Positions 57,163 to 64,000 of a stretch of 64,000 nt of DNA are shown here, piece by piece. The translations under genes were made by a program, and so were the position numbers. Numbering within the stretch: position 1 is the stretch's first letter; every line of letters starts with the position of its first letter. The stretch is from positions 50,871 to 114,870 of the forward strand of contig JAIEUA010000005.1 in NCBI GenBank assembly GCA_019744815.1. The letters are read 5' to 3'. The notes under the pieces were generated by a model. It searched no databases and had not been told where the DNA came from. It worked only from the letters and a program-made list of their open reading frames with translations. Source of the stretch: Phycisphaerales bacterium (GTDB lineage: Bacteria; Planctomycetota; Phycisphaerae; Phycisphaerales; UBA1924).

Positions 57163-57459
57163 ATGCGAGACACCCAGTTCAGGTTTGAGTTTGCAGCCGA
57201 TGTGGACATCGCGGAGGCACAGGGCACCCTCGGCCTGTCTCTTTTGGCGGCCGAAGGGCTGCACGGCGACGCCAAGGTCCGAACCGACGTGGCGTACTCG
57301 GTCGATCCCGTCCGCTCGGAGATCCATGTGAGCGGACGCGGTCTCACCCTTGACCACGTCGTTCAGATCTTCACCTCCCTGCTCACGCACGAGTTCGGCC
57401 GCGAGTCGTTCCGCGTTCGCCGCGAGCCGACCGCCGAGCCCGCGGCGGCTGCCGCGTGA
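57163..57459 (+). CDS. Small hypothetical protein of replication module
   Basis: 98 residues from ATG 57163 (GGAGAAG 8 nt upstream). Beta-alpha pattern with F-R-F-E-F-A-A-D-V-D and I-H-V-S-G-R-G-L-T-L-D-H-V-V-Q-I-F, ending in an Ala-rich tail. No family. It immediately precedes the RecA-like ATPase gene and may be a DNA-binding helper. Confidence 0.7.
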   Translation: MRDTQFRFEFAADVDIAEAQGTLGLSLLAAEGLHGDAKVRTDVAYSVDPVRSEIHVSGRGLTLDHVVQIFTSLLTHEFGRESFRVRREPTAEPAAAAA

Positions 57460-57557
57460 CCGACCACCTCCCACTCGTCCGCCTTGGCCAGGGCGCGTTC
57501 ACCCGCGAGATCTGGCCCCACGACCTCGATCCCTCATTCCCCAAGCACGGAGATCCC

Positions 57558-58382
57558 ATGCCCGCAACCGCGACCGCCAACGCCCACACCCTCATGAACC
57601 AGATCAGCAAGGGCCGCAAGGCCCGTCCCCGCCGCGTGATGCTGTACGGCACACACGGCATCGGCAAGAGCACCTTCGGCGCGATGGCCGAGAAGCCCAT
57701 CTTCGTCCCCACCGAGGACGGCCTGGCCGACATTGACTGCGAGTCGTTCCCGCTGGCCCGCAGCCTCGGCGAAGTCATGGCGGCGCTCGAGTCGTTGTAC
57801 TCGGGCGACCACGACTACCGCACCGTCGTCGTCGACAGCCTCGACTGGCTCGAGCGCTTGATCTGGGCCGAGGTGTGCGCCGACGAGAACGTCGAGAACA
57901 TCGAGAAGATCGGATACGCCAAGGGCTTCTCGTTCGCCATCGACAAGTGGCGAGCCGTTCTCGGTGCGCTCGACGCGCTTCGCAGTGATCGCGGCATGAC
58001 CGTCGTGCTCATCGCCCACGCGAAGATCGAGAAGTTCGAGAACCCCGAGACCGTGCCGTACGACCGCTACTCGCCGCGACTGCACAAGCTCGCGTCCGCG
58101 CTTGTGCAGGAGTGGGCCGACGAGGTGCTCTTCGCCACGTACAAGGTCCACACCGTCAAGGTGGACGAGGGATTCAACAAGGCCAAGCACAACGGCGTTT
58201 CCACCGGCGAGCGGATCATCCGCACCGTCGAGCGTCCGGCGCACGTCGCCAAGAACCGCTTGGGTCTGCCTGAAGAGATCCCGCTGGACTACCGCGTCTT
58301 CGCGGCGCTCGTGCGCGGCGAGGACCCCTCCGCCGCCGTCACTCCACCTGCCCCCACCACCGACAACGCCGGCACCAACTGA
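57558..58382 (+). CDS. RecA-like phage ATPase (AAA_24 type)
   Basis: 274 residues from ATG 57558 (GGAGA 5-7 nt upstream); a GTG at 57456 would couple it to the previous stop but adds an unconserved stretch. Walker A G-T-H-G-I-G-K-S-T at about 28-36, Walker B V-V-V-D-S-L-D-W near 91-98, then I-A-H-A-K-I-E. Such ATPases accompany DUF669 proteins in phages and probably act as single-strand annealing or recombination ATPases. Confidence 0.85.
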   Translation: MPATATANAHTLMNQISKGRKARPRRVMLYGTHGIGKSTFGAMAEKPIFVPTEDGLADIDCESFPLARSLGEVMAALESLYSGDHDYRTVVVDSLDWLERLIWAEVCADENVENIEKIGYAKGFSFAIDKWRAVLGALDALRSDRGMTVVLIAHAKIEKFENPETVPYDRYSPRLHKLASALVQEWADEVLFATYKVHTVKVDEGFNKAKHNGVSTGERIIRTVERPAHVAKNRLGLPEEIPLDYRVFAALVRGEDPSAAVTPPAPTTDNAGTN

Positions 58383-58386
58383 TTCA

Positions 58387-58441
58387 TGGCGCGGCACCGC
58401 CTGCCAAGTCAAGCCTTGGCGAGCTGCGGCACGGCATGGCC
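58387..58441 (+). repeat. NNGGC pentamer array 1
   Basis: Eleven pentamers from 58387 in fixed register (atggc, gcggc, accgc, ctgcc, aagtc, aagcc, ttggc, gagct, gcggc, acggc, atggc), six ending GGC. Intergenic, just before the DUF669 gene. Confidence 0.7.
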
Positions 58442-58470
58442 CTTTCTCATCACACACTGGAGACACATCA

Positions 58471-58938
58471 ATGGCAAACCTGAACTTTGACGCACACCAA
58501 GTCGACCCATCCGTCGCTCTCGATCCGATCCCCGCGGGCAAGTACCTCGCCGTCATCTCCGAGTCGGAGCTCAAGCCGACCAAGACCGGAGTCGGCAAGT
58601 ACCTGCAGCTGACCTTCCAGATCATCGACGGCGAGTTCAAGGGCCGGCTTGTCTGGGCCCGCCTCAACCTCGAGAACAAGGCTGAAATGACGGTCAAAAT
58701 CGCTCGCGGCGAGCTCTCGGCTATCTGCCGCGCCATCGGCGTGATGCAGCCCAAGGACTCGGTCGAGCTCCACAACGTCCCGCTGGAGATCAACGTCGGG
58801 CTGAAGAAGCGCGACGACAACGGTGAGTTCACCAACGTCATCAAGGGCTACGCGAAGAAGGGCGGCGGCGGCTCGCCGGTGAGCGGCCGCGCTCCCGTCG
58901 GCGTCGGCCCGGGGAGCACGCCGCCCTGGAAGAGATAG
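58471..58938 (+). CDS. DUF669-family protein
   Basis: 155 residues from ATG 58471 (GGAG 9 nt upstream). Contains the DUF669 pattern: I-P-A-G-K-Y-L-A-V-I-S-E-S-E, then G-K-Y-L-Q-L-T-F-Q-I-I-D-G-E-F-K-G-R and L-E-I-N-V-G-L-K-K-R-D. DUF669 proteins of phages occur with RecA-like ATPases and are thought to be ssDNA-binding (Erf/SSB-like). The C-terminal tail is Gly/Pro-rich and ends W-K-R. Confidence 0.88.
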   Translation: MANLNFDAHQVDPSVALDPIPAGKYLAVISESELKPTKTGVGKYLQLTFQIIDGEFKGRLVWARLNLENKAEMTVKIARGELSAICRAIGVMQPKDSVELHNVPLEINVGLKKRDDNGEFTNVIKGYAKKGGGGSPVSGRAPVGVGPGSTPPWKR

Positions 58939-58947
58939 CAGCGTGCC

Positions 58948-59007
58948 AAGGCGCGGTCGGTCACGGCATGGCTGGGACGGGTCAGGCGCGGTGGGGTAAG
59001 GCATGGA
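58948..59007 (+). repeat. NNGGC pentamer array 2
   Basis: Twelve pentamers in one register, eleven with GG at positions 3-4 (aaggc, gcggt, acggc, atggc, tggga, cgggt, caggc, gcggt, ggggt, aaggc, atgga). Intergenic, before the 59069 gene. Confidence 0.75.
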
Positions 59008-59068
59008 GCCGCCGCCGGGCGAGAGCGCGGCGGCGGGATTCACCGAAGCAAACGAAAGGAGCACACGA

Positions 59069-59686
59069 ATGAGCACGGCAACAGCGATCGGACCAGACAT
59101 CAGCAACGGCGGCAAGCGGATCATCGATACGGCCATCCCGTACCGCGTGGAGGTCGAGATCCAGGGCGAAGCGGACCTCTTGTTCCACCGCTGGAACTGC
59201 GAGGCCGTCGAGGCCAAGGCTCGCTCGGCCAAGGGGTCGGCGGCGAAGAAGACCGACGACATCGAGTCGTACGTCTACCGCAATGACGACGGCGAACTCT
59301 GCCTGCCGGGCGAGTACCTCCGTCAGGCGGTGATCGGAGCGGCGAAGTTCCGGCAGGACCCGCGTTCGCCACGCAAGAGCGCGCAGGACCTCGTGAAGGC
59401 GGCGGTCGTGAGCCTGACGCCGCTCGCGGGCCTCGGCACCACGCGGTGGGACTACGAGCACAAGTGCCGGGTGCAGGTGCAGCGCAACGGCATCACGCGG
59501 GTGCGTCCGGCGCTCAAGACCGGATGGTCGGCCACGTTCGTGTTCATGGTCAACCTGCCGGAGTACGTCTCGCCCGAGATGTTGCACGGGCTGCTCACCG
59601 ACGCCGGGCGTCTGGTGGGCCTGGCGGACTTCCGCCCGACGTACGGGCGATTCCGCGTGACGCGATACGAGTTGCTGACGGACTGA
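59069..59686 (+). CDS. Hypothetical phage protein
   Basis: 205 residues from ATG 59069 (AAGGAG 8 nt upstream, a strong site). Predicted alpha/beta: V-E-V-E-I-Q-G-E-A-D-L-L-F-H, an Ala/Lys linker, Y-V-Y-R-N-D-D-G-E-L, then V-V-S-L-T-P-L and Y-G-R-F-R-V-T-R-Y-E-L. It sits among recombination genes in every visible way, but no family is recognised. Possibly a nuclease- or recombinase-associated protein. Confidence 0.65.
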   Translation: MSTATAIGPDISNGGKRIIDTAIPYRVEVEIQGEADLLFHRWNCEAVEAKARSAKGSAAKKTDDIESYVYRNDDGELCLPGEYLRQAVIGAAKFRQDPRSPRKSAQDLVKAAVVSLTPLAGLGTTRWDYEHKCRVQVQRNGITRVRPALKTGWSATFVFMVNLPEYVSPEMLHGLLTDAGRLVGLADFRPTYGRFRVTRYELLTD

Positions 59687-59698
59687 GTTCGCCCGCAC

Positions 59699-59758
59699 AT
59701 GGAATGGAAGGGCGTGCAGCTGCGCGGATAGGCACGGCGGGGCCAGGCATGGAGTGGC
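59699..59758 (+). repeat. NNGGC pentamer array 3
   Basis: Twelve pentamers in register, ten with GG at positions 3-4. It lies between the stop at 59686 and the RusA start. Confidence 0.75.
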
Positions 59759-59785
59759 TGTTCGGTACGAGCACGCAGAAGACCA

Positions 59786-60148
59786 ATGGAACTCTCTCTC
59801 CCACTCCCACCTTCGGCCAATCACTACTACCGGCGCGTCGGCCGCGCGACGCTGATCAGCCGTGCCGGAAGGAAGTACCGCGCGGCGGTGAAGGCGGCAC
59901 TGCTAGTCATCGGGTCGCCGTCGGTCGCGGGACCGCTCACGGTGCTGGTGACGGTGTATCCACCGGACCGGAGGCGTCGCGACCTCGACAACCTTCTCAA
60001 AGGCCTGCTGGACTCGCTGCAGCACGGAGGGCTCTACCGCGATGACAGCTTGATCGATCGAATCGACATCCGCCGCGGGCCATGCAAGCGGGGCGGCGGA
60101 GTGCATGTAGAGGTCCGCGAGCTGAAGGAATCGACGACCACTTCCTGA
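59786..60148 (+). CDS. rusA: RusA-family Holliday junction resolvase
   Basis: 120 residues from ATG 59786. The N-terminal P-P-S-A-N-H-Y-Y-R and the catalytic R-R-D-L-D-N-L-L-K ... D-D motif (Asp near 70, 72 and 91) fit phage RusA. It cuts Holliday junctions during phage recombination and packaging. Full length for the family. It stands between pentamer arrays 3 and 4. Confidence 0.9.
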   Translation: MELSLPLPPSANHYYRRVGRATLISRAGRKYRAAVKAALLVIGSPSVAGPLTVLVTVYPPDRRRRDLDNLLKGLLDSLQHGGLYRDDSLIDRIDIRRGPCKRGGGVHVEVRELKESTTTS

Positions 60149-60150
60149 GC

Positions 60151-60275
60151 ACGGCGCGGCGTGGCCACGCATGTTGAGGCCGGGCGGGTCGAGGCGAGGC
60201 GTGTTTGGGCATGAGCCGGCTCGGCGTGGTGCGGCGCGGATCGGCTGGGCAAGGCGCGGCGGGACTCGGACTGGC
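60151..60275 (+). repeat. NNGGC pentamer array 4
   Basis: Twenty-five consecutive pentamers in register, 16 ending GGC. It is the longest array and directly precedes the helicase gene. Confidence 0.85.
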
Positions 60276-60315
60276 GTGAGCGCCGGCGCGGCGAAAGTCG
60301 CGTCGGCGGATTGAA

Positions 60316-62007
60316 ATGCAACTGCGACCCTATCAACTCCAAGCGGTGGAGGCGATCTACCACCACCTCCGCACCCGGGACGACAACCCGTGCGTGGTGC
60401 TCCCGACCGGATCCGGCAAGACGCCGGTGATCGCGACGATCTGCCGCTATGCGGTCGGCCACTGGGGCGGACGCGTCGTGCTGCTGGCGCACGTGAAGGA
60501 ACTTCTCGAGCAGGCGGCCGACAAGCTCCGCGTTATCGCGCCCGACGTGCCGATGGGCATCTACTCGGCGGGCCTCAAGCGCAAGGACCTCGGCTACGCC
60601 GTCACGGTCGCGGGCATCCAGAGCATCTGGAAGAAGGCCTGCGACCTGGGACCCGTGGATCTGATCATCGTCGACGAGGCGCACATGGTCCCCGCCGAGG
60701 ACGATGGGATGTACCGGCAGTTCATCGCCGACGCCAAGGTCGTGAACCCCAACGTCCGCATCATCGGGCTCACCGCCACGCCGTACCGTTTGAAGTCAGG
60801 CGCGATATGCGCCCCCGAGAACATCCTCAACCACGTCTGCTACGAGGTCGGCGTCCGCGAGCTGATCGTGCAGGGCTTCCTGTCGCCGCTCAAGACCAAG
60901 GCTGGCCTGCAGAAGATCAGCACCGACGAGCTGCACGTCCGTGCCGGCGAGTTCGTCGCCAGCGAGGTCGAGGACCTCATGGACAAGGAGGGGCTCGTTG
61001 AGGGCGCGTGCGCCGAGATCGCCGCGCACACCAGGGACCGCAGTGCCACGCTGATCTTCTCCTCGGGCATCCGCCACGGGCAGCACATCGTCGATGTGCT
61101 CAAGGCCAAGCACGGCATCGAGTGCGGCTTCGTCACCGGCGACACCCCCGACGGTGTGCGTGCGGCGATCCTTGGCCGCTTCCGTTCGAGCGAGCTCAAG
61201 TACCTGTGCAACGTGAACGTGCTGACGACCGGCTTCGATGCACCGCACATCGACTGCGTTGCGCTCGTGCGGCCGACCATGTCGCCGGGCCTGTACTACC
61301 AGATGGTGGGCCGGGGCTTCCGGCTGCACCCGGGCAAGAACGACTGCCTCGTGCTGGACTTCGGCGGCAACGTGCTCCGCCACGGGCCGGTCGACGCGAT
61401 CCGCATCGCCACCGACGATCGCGGCGACGGCGAGGCGCCCGCGAAAGAGTGTCCGAACTGCCAGGCCCTGATTGCGGCGGGCTACCAAACCTGCCCGCAG
61501 TGTGGCCACCAGTTCCCCGAGCCCAACCGCCAACAGCACGAGGCGAAGGCCAGCACCGAGGGCATCCTCAGCAGCCAAACCACGCGCGAGGAGCACCGCG
61601 TCAGCGAGACGACGTACCACGTGCACTACAAGCGCAGCGACCCCGCCGCGCCGCTGACCATGCGGGTCGAATACCGCGTCGGCTTCAACCGCTTCTTCCG
61701 CGAGTGGGTCTGCTTCGACCACACCGGATACGCGCGCACGAAGGCGGAAGCCTGGTGGCGGGCTCGCTCGGTCGAGCCGGTGCCAGGCAGCACGGAGGAG
61801 GCGGTCGAGATGGCCAAGGCCGGGGCGCTCGCCCCGACGCTCTCGATCACCGTCGAGAAGAAGGCCGGCGACCAGTTCGAGCGCGTCACGAAGCACGTGC
61901 TCGGCGATAAGCCCCCGCGCCTTGACAGCGACGAAGGCCTGCCGGACCGGTCGCCGGAGCCCGCGGGCATGACGTACGGCATCCCCGAAGACGAGATCCC
62001 CTTCTGA
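60316..62007 (+). CDS. DEAD/DEAH-box helicase of phage replication module
   Basis: 563 residues from ATG 60316 (GGCGGA just upstream). SF2 motifs: Q-L-R-P-Y-Q-L-Q-A-V at the N-terminus, motif I L-P-T-G-S-G-K-T, motif II V-D-E-A-H, motif VI M-V-G-R-G-F-R. A zinc knuckle C-P-N-C ... C-P-Q-C-G-H lies at about 380-397. The tail is helical. This helicase type accompanies primase-polymerases in phages and unwinds the origin or fork. It ends TGATG, overlapping the next start. Confidence 0.9.
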   Translation: MQLRPYQLQAVEAIYHHLRTRDDNPCVVLPTGSGKTPVIATICRYAVGHWGGRVVLLAHVKELLEQAADKLRVIAPDVPMGIYSAGLKRKDLGYAVTVAGIQSIWKKACDLGPVDLIIVDEAHMVPAEDDGMYRQFIADAKVVNPNVRIIGLTATPYRLKSGAICAPENILNHVCYEVGVRELIVQGFLSPLKTKAGLQKISTDELHVRAGEFVASEVEDLMDKEGLVEGACAEIAAHTRDRSATLIFSSGIRHGQHIVDVLKAKHGIECGFVTGDTPDGVRAAILGRFRSSELKYLCNVNVLTTGFDAPHIDCVALVRPTMSPGLYYQMVGRGFRLHPGKNDCLVLDFGGNVLRHGPVDAIRIATDDRGDGEAPAKECPNCQALIAAGYQTCPQCGHQFPEPNRQQHEAKASTEGILSSQTTREEHRVSETTYHVHYKRSDPAAPLTMRVEYRVGFNRFFREWVCFDHTGYARTKAEAWWRARSVEPVPGSTEEAVEMAKAGALAPTLSITVEKKAGDQFERVTKHVLGDKPPRLDSDEGLPDRSPEPAGMTYGIPEDEIPF

Positions 62008-64000
62008 TGAGCGATGGATCCTCCATCCTGCTCGAGTCGGCGCGCACGTACCTCGCCCGCGGGTACGCGGTGATCCCCGTGCCCTTGCGGAAGAAGATCC
62101 CCGTGCTCAAGGGGTGGACGGACCTGCGGCTCTCCGAGAGCGACCTGCCGGCGCACTTCAACGGCACCGGCAACATCGGCGTGTTGCTGGGCGAGCCGAG
62201 CGGGTGGCTGGTGGATGTCGACCTCGACTGCGAAGAGGCGGTGGCGCTTGCGCCCAAGTTCCTGCCGCCGACGGGCGCGATGTCCGGACGGCCGGGCAAG
62301 CCCGCGTCGCACTGGTGGTACATCTGCGAGGGGATCAAGACCCGCAAGCACCAGGACCCGGTGTCGAAGAAGATGATCGTCGAGCTGCGGAGCACCGGGG
62401 CCCAGACCGTCGTCGGCCCGAGCATCCATCCCAGCGGGGAGCCCTACGACCCACTCGTTGGCGAACCCGCCGTGGTCGAGGCCGGGGAGTTGGCCGCCGC
62501 TGTTGCGGCGCTGGCCGAGGCCGTGACCGAGGCCCGGCACGGGCGCACGGAACGTCCGCGTTCACAGCCAGAGGCGCTCGGAACGCCGACGTTTCTAGCG
62601 GGCGACGACCTGCTCCGGCGCGCCGCGGCGTACCTCGACCGCATCCCGCCGGCGATCTCAGGCTCGGGCGGGCACAGCCAGACGTACGCGGCGGCGACGG
62701 CGATGGTCCACGGCTTCGGGCTCGATCCCGAGGCGGCGTTCTCGCTGCTGTGGGATCGGTACAACCCGCGGTGTGAGCCGCCGTGGTCTGAGAAAGAGTT
62801 GCGGCACAAGGTGACCGACGCCGCCAGCAAGCCGCACGACCGTCCGCACGGGTGGCTCCGCGATGCCAGGCCCGCTGAAGCCAGCGACGTTGACCTGTCC
62901 GAGTTCAACCCCGAGCGGCGGCACGGCCCGGCCGAACGGCCCCGCTCGGAGCGTCCGCCGGATCCGGGTCCGTTCCCCGACCACCTGCTCCGCGTGCCGG
63001 GATTCATCGAGCAGGTGATGGCGTTCAACCTGGCCACGGCGACGCGCCCGCAGCCCGTGCTCGCCCTCGCGGCGGCTATCTGCCTCCAGGCCGTGCTCGC
63101 GGCCCGCAAGGTCCGCGATGAGCGCGGCAACCGCACGAACGTCTACTGCGTCGGCGTCGCACCTTCCGGCGCTGGCAAGGACAATGCCCGCAAGGTCAAC
63201 AAGAACATCCTCTTCGCCGCCGACCTGGTCGAGCACGAGGGCAACGAGGACCTGGCGTCGGACGCCGGGCTGGTGACCGCTGTGGAGGCCGAGCCGGCCG
63301 TCTTGTTCCAGATCGACGAGTTCGGCCGCTTCCTGCGCACCATCGGCGACCCGAAGAAGGCCCCGCACCTGTTCAACGTGCTGACGGCGCTGATGAAGCT
63401 CTACAGCAGCGCCGACACGGTCTTCCGGGGCAAGGCCTACGCCGACAAGAAGCGGAACAAGGTCGTCGATCAGCCCTGCGTCAGCGTCTACGGCACGACT
63501 GTCCCCGAGCACTTCTTCGAGTCCCTCACCGCCGACAGCCTCAGCGACGGGTTCATCGCTCGCTTGCTCGTGTTCGAGTCGGCCGAGACGCCGGCGCGAC
63601 AGCGGGCCAAGGCGTTGAGTGTTCCCGAACCGCTGAAGCAGGCGGCGGAATGGTGGGGAGCGCAGCAGCCCGGGGGCAACCTCTTCAAGGAGCACCCCAA
63701 GCCGATCGTGGTCGAGGCCACGCCGCAGGCGGGCGAGGTGTTCGATGCGCTTGCCTCGACCGTCGACGCAGAACTCGCCAAGCCGGACGAGACGGGCCGG
63801 TCGCTGTGGGCCCGCGCCGAGGAGAAGGCGTGCCGCCTCGCGCTGATCTACGCGTGCTCCGCGAACGCCGAGAAGCCCGTGATCGACGCCGACGCCGCCC
63901 GCTGGGCGTGCGACCTGTCGTCATACCTGACCCGCCGCATGCTCTACATCGCCCACGAGTGGGTCGCCGACGGCGTGTTCGACGCCCGGCAGAAGCGCGT
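62007..64000 (+). CDS. Primase-polymerase / DUF3987 protein (3' end outside window)
   Basis: 664 codons visible from ATG 62007, which overlaps the helicase stop. N-terminal bifunctional primase-polymerase domain: D-V-D-L-D (metal Asp) near residues 70-75 and a following H-W-W-Y. Middle: helicase-like DUF3987 segment with Walker A G-V-A-P-S-G-A-G-K-D near 390, and D-E-F-G-R (Walker B). This replicative protein makes primers and opens DNA at the phage origin. The frame is open at the window end. Confidence 0.85.
   Translation, partial: MSDGSSILLESARTYLARGYAVIPVPLRKKIPVLKGWTDLRLSESDLPAHFNGTGNIGVLLGEPSGWLVDVDLDCEEAVALAPKFLPPTGAMSGRPGKPASHWWYICEGIKTRKHQDPVSKKMIVELRSTGAQTVVGPSIHPSGEPYDPLVGEPAVVEAGELAAAVAALAEAVTEARHGRTERPRSQPEALGTPTFLAGDDLLRRAAAYLDRIPPAISGSGGHSQTYAAATAMVHGFGLDPEAAFSLLWDRYNPRCEPPWSEKELRHKVTDAASKPHDRPHGWLRDARPAEASDVDLSEFNPERRHGPAERPRSERPPDPGPFPDHLLRVPGFIEQVMAFNLATATRPQPVLALAAAICLQAVLAARKVRDERGNRTNVYCVGVAPSGAGKDNARKVNKNILFAADLVEHEGNEDLASDAGLVTAVEAEPAVLFQIDEFGRFLRTIGDPKKAPHLFNVLTALMKLYSSADTVFRGKAYADKKRNKVVDQPCVSVYGTTVPEHFFESLTADSLSDGFIARLLVFESAETPARQRAKALSVPEPLKQAAEWWGAQQPGGNLFKEHPKPIVVEATPQAGEVFDALASTVDAELAKPDETGRSLWARAEEKACRLALIYACSANAEKPVIDADAARWACDLSSYLTRRMLYIAHEWVADGVFDARQKR

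Noticed and set aside
57456..57558. GTG at 57456 as start of the RecA-like ATPase
   Set aside because: It would give translational coupling, but ATG 57558 has a well-placed GGAGATCCC and the extra residues are unlike the family.

Overview
The window reads as high-GC chromosomal DNA of a planctomycete, most likely class Phycisphaerae. This is inferred from gene content: two secreted proteins end in planctomycete-type dockerin repeats, there is a prepilin-like protein with an H-X10-DG tail, an ECF sigma factor is translationally coupled to a Ser/Thr kinase-WD40 protein, and several membrane proteins carry zinc ribbons. About 55% of the window (1-35.3 kb) is ordinary chromosome. The rest (35.35-64 kb) is a prophage-like element that begins just behind an initiator tRNA gene and runs off the right end.

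Chromosomal part. From left to right: a lipoprotein (partial), a dockerin protein, a prepilin-like protein, a SAM methyltransferase, and a complete dTDP-L-rhamnose set on the minus strand (rmlA, rmlC, rmlD, rmlB in transcription order). Then come two hypothetical genes, a lone nuoC, a second dockerin protein and three zinc-ribbon membrane proteins. A very large LptC/LptA-like envelope protein follows with kdsD upstream of it, as in lipopolysaccharide-export loci elsewhere. The rest is scpA, a glycosyltransferase-like gene, the sigma factor-kinase pair, an M20 peptidase, a membrane protein and a DUF4340 protein flanking a class-I amidotransferase, purD, a nucleotidyltransferase and tRNA-fMet(CAT). 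Dispersed repeats (GGGGAGCAG minisatellites, GCGGAG palindromes, a GGGGAGGGG palindrome) lie between genes and, in two cases, inside reading frames.

Element part. Behind the tRNA and two strong terminators is a module of a small gene, a DUF2924 gene, a large serine recombinase and a small HTH gene. It faces a minus-strand operon of four overlapping genes: a DUF1998-type helicase with a Vsr-like nuclease tail, an SNF2 helicase, a 1429-residue adenine methyltransferase and an SMC/ABC-like ATPase. The parts resemble class 1 DISARM (DrmA/DrmB, DrmD, DrmMI) and the DruE helicase of Druantia, but the combination differs from the canonical forms. The operon is divergent from an XRE regulator and an ImmA/IrrE-type protease. 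The two promoters share overlapping -10 boxes, and inverted operator-like repeats cover both -35 boxes.

To the right are two unknown overlapping genes, a phage-type sigma factor behind a leader that can fold into two alternative structures, and a phage replication module: RecA-like ATPase, DUF669 protein, unknown protein, RusA resolvase, DEAD/DEAH helicase and primase-polymerase (partial). Four intergenic spacers of this module carry arrays of the pentamer NNGGC in fixed 5-nt register. The element therefore appears to be a prophage or related integrated element carrying an anti-phage operon between its recombinase and its replication genes.
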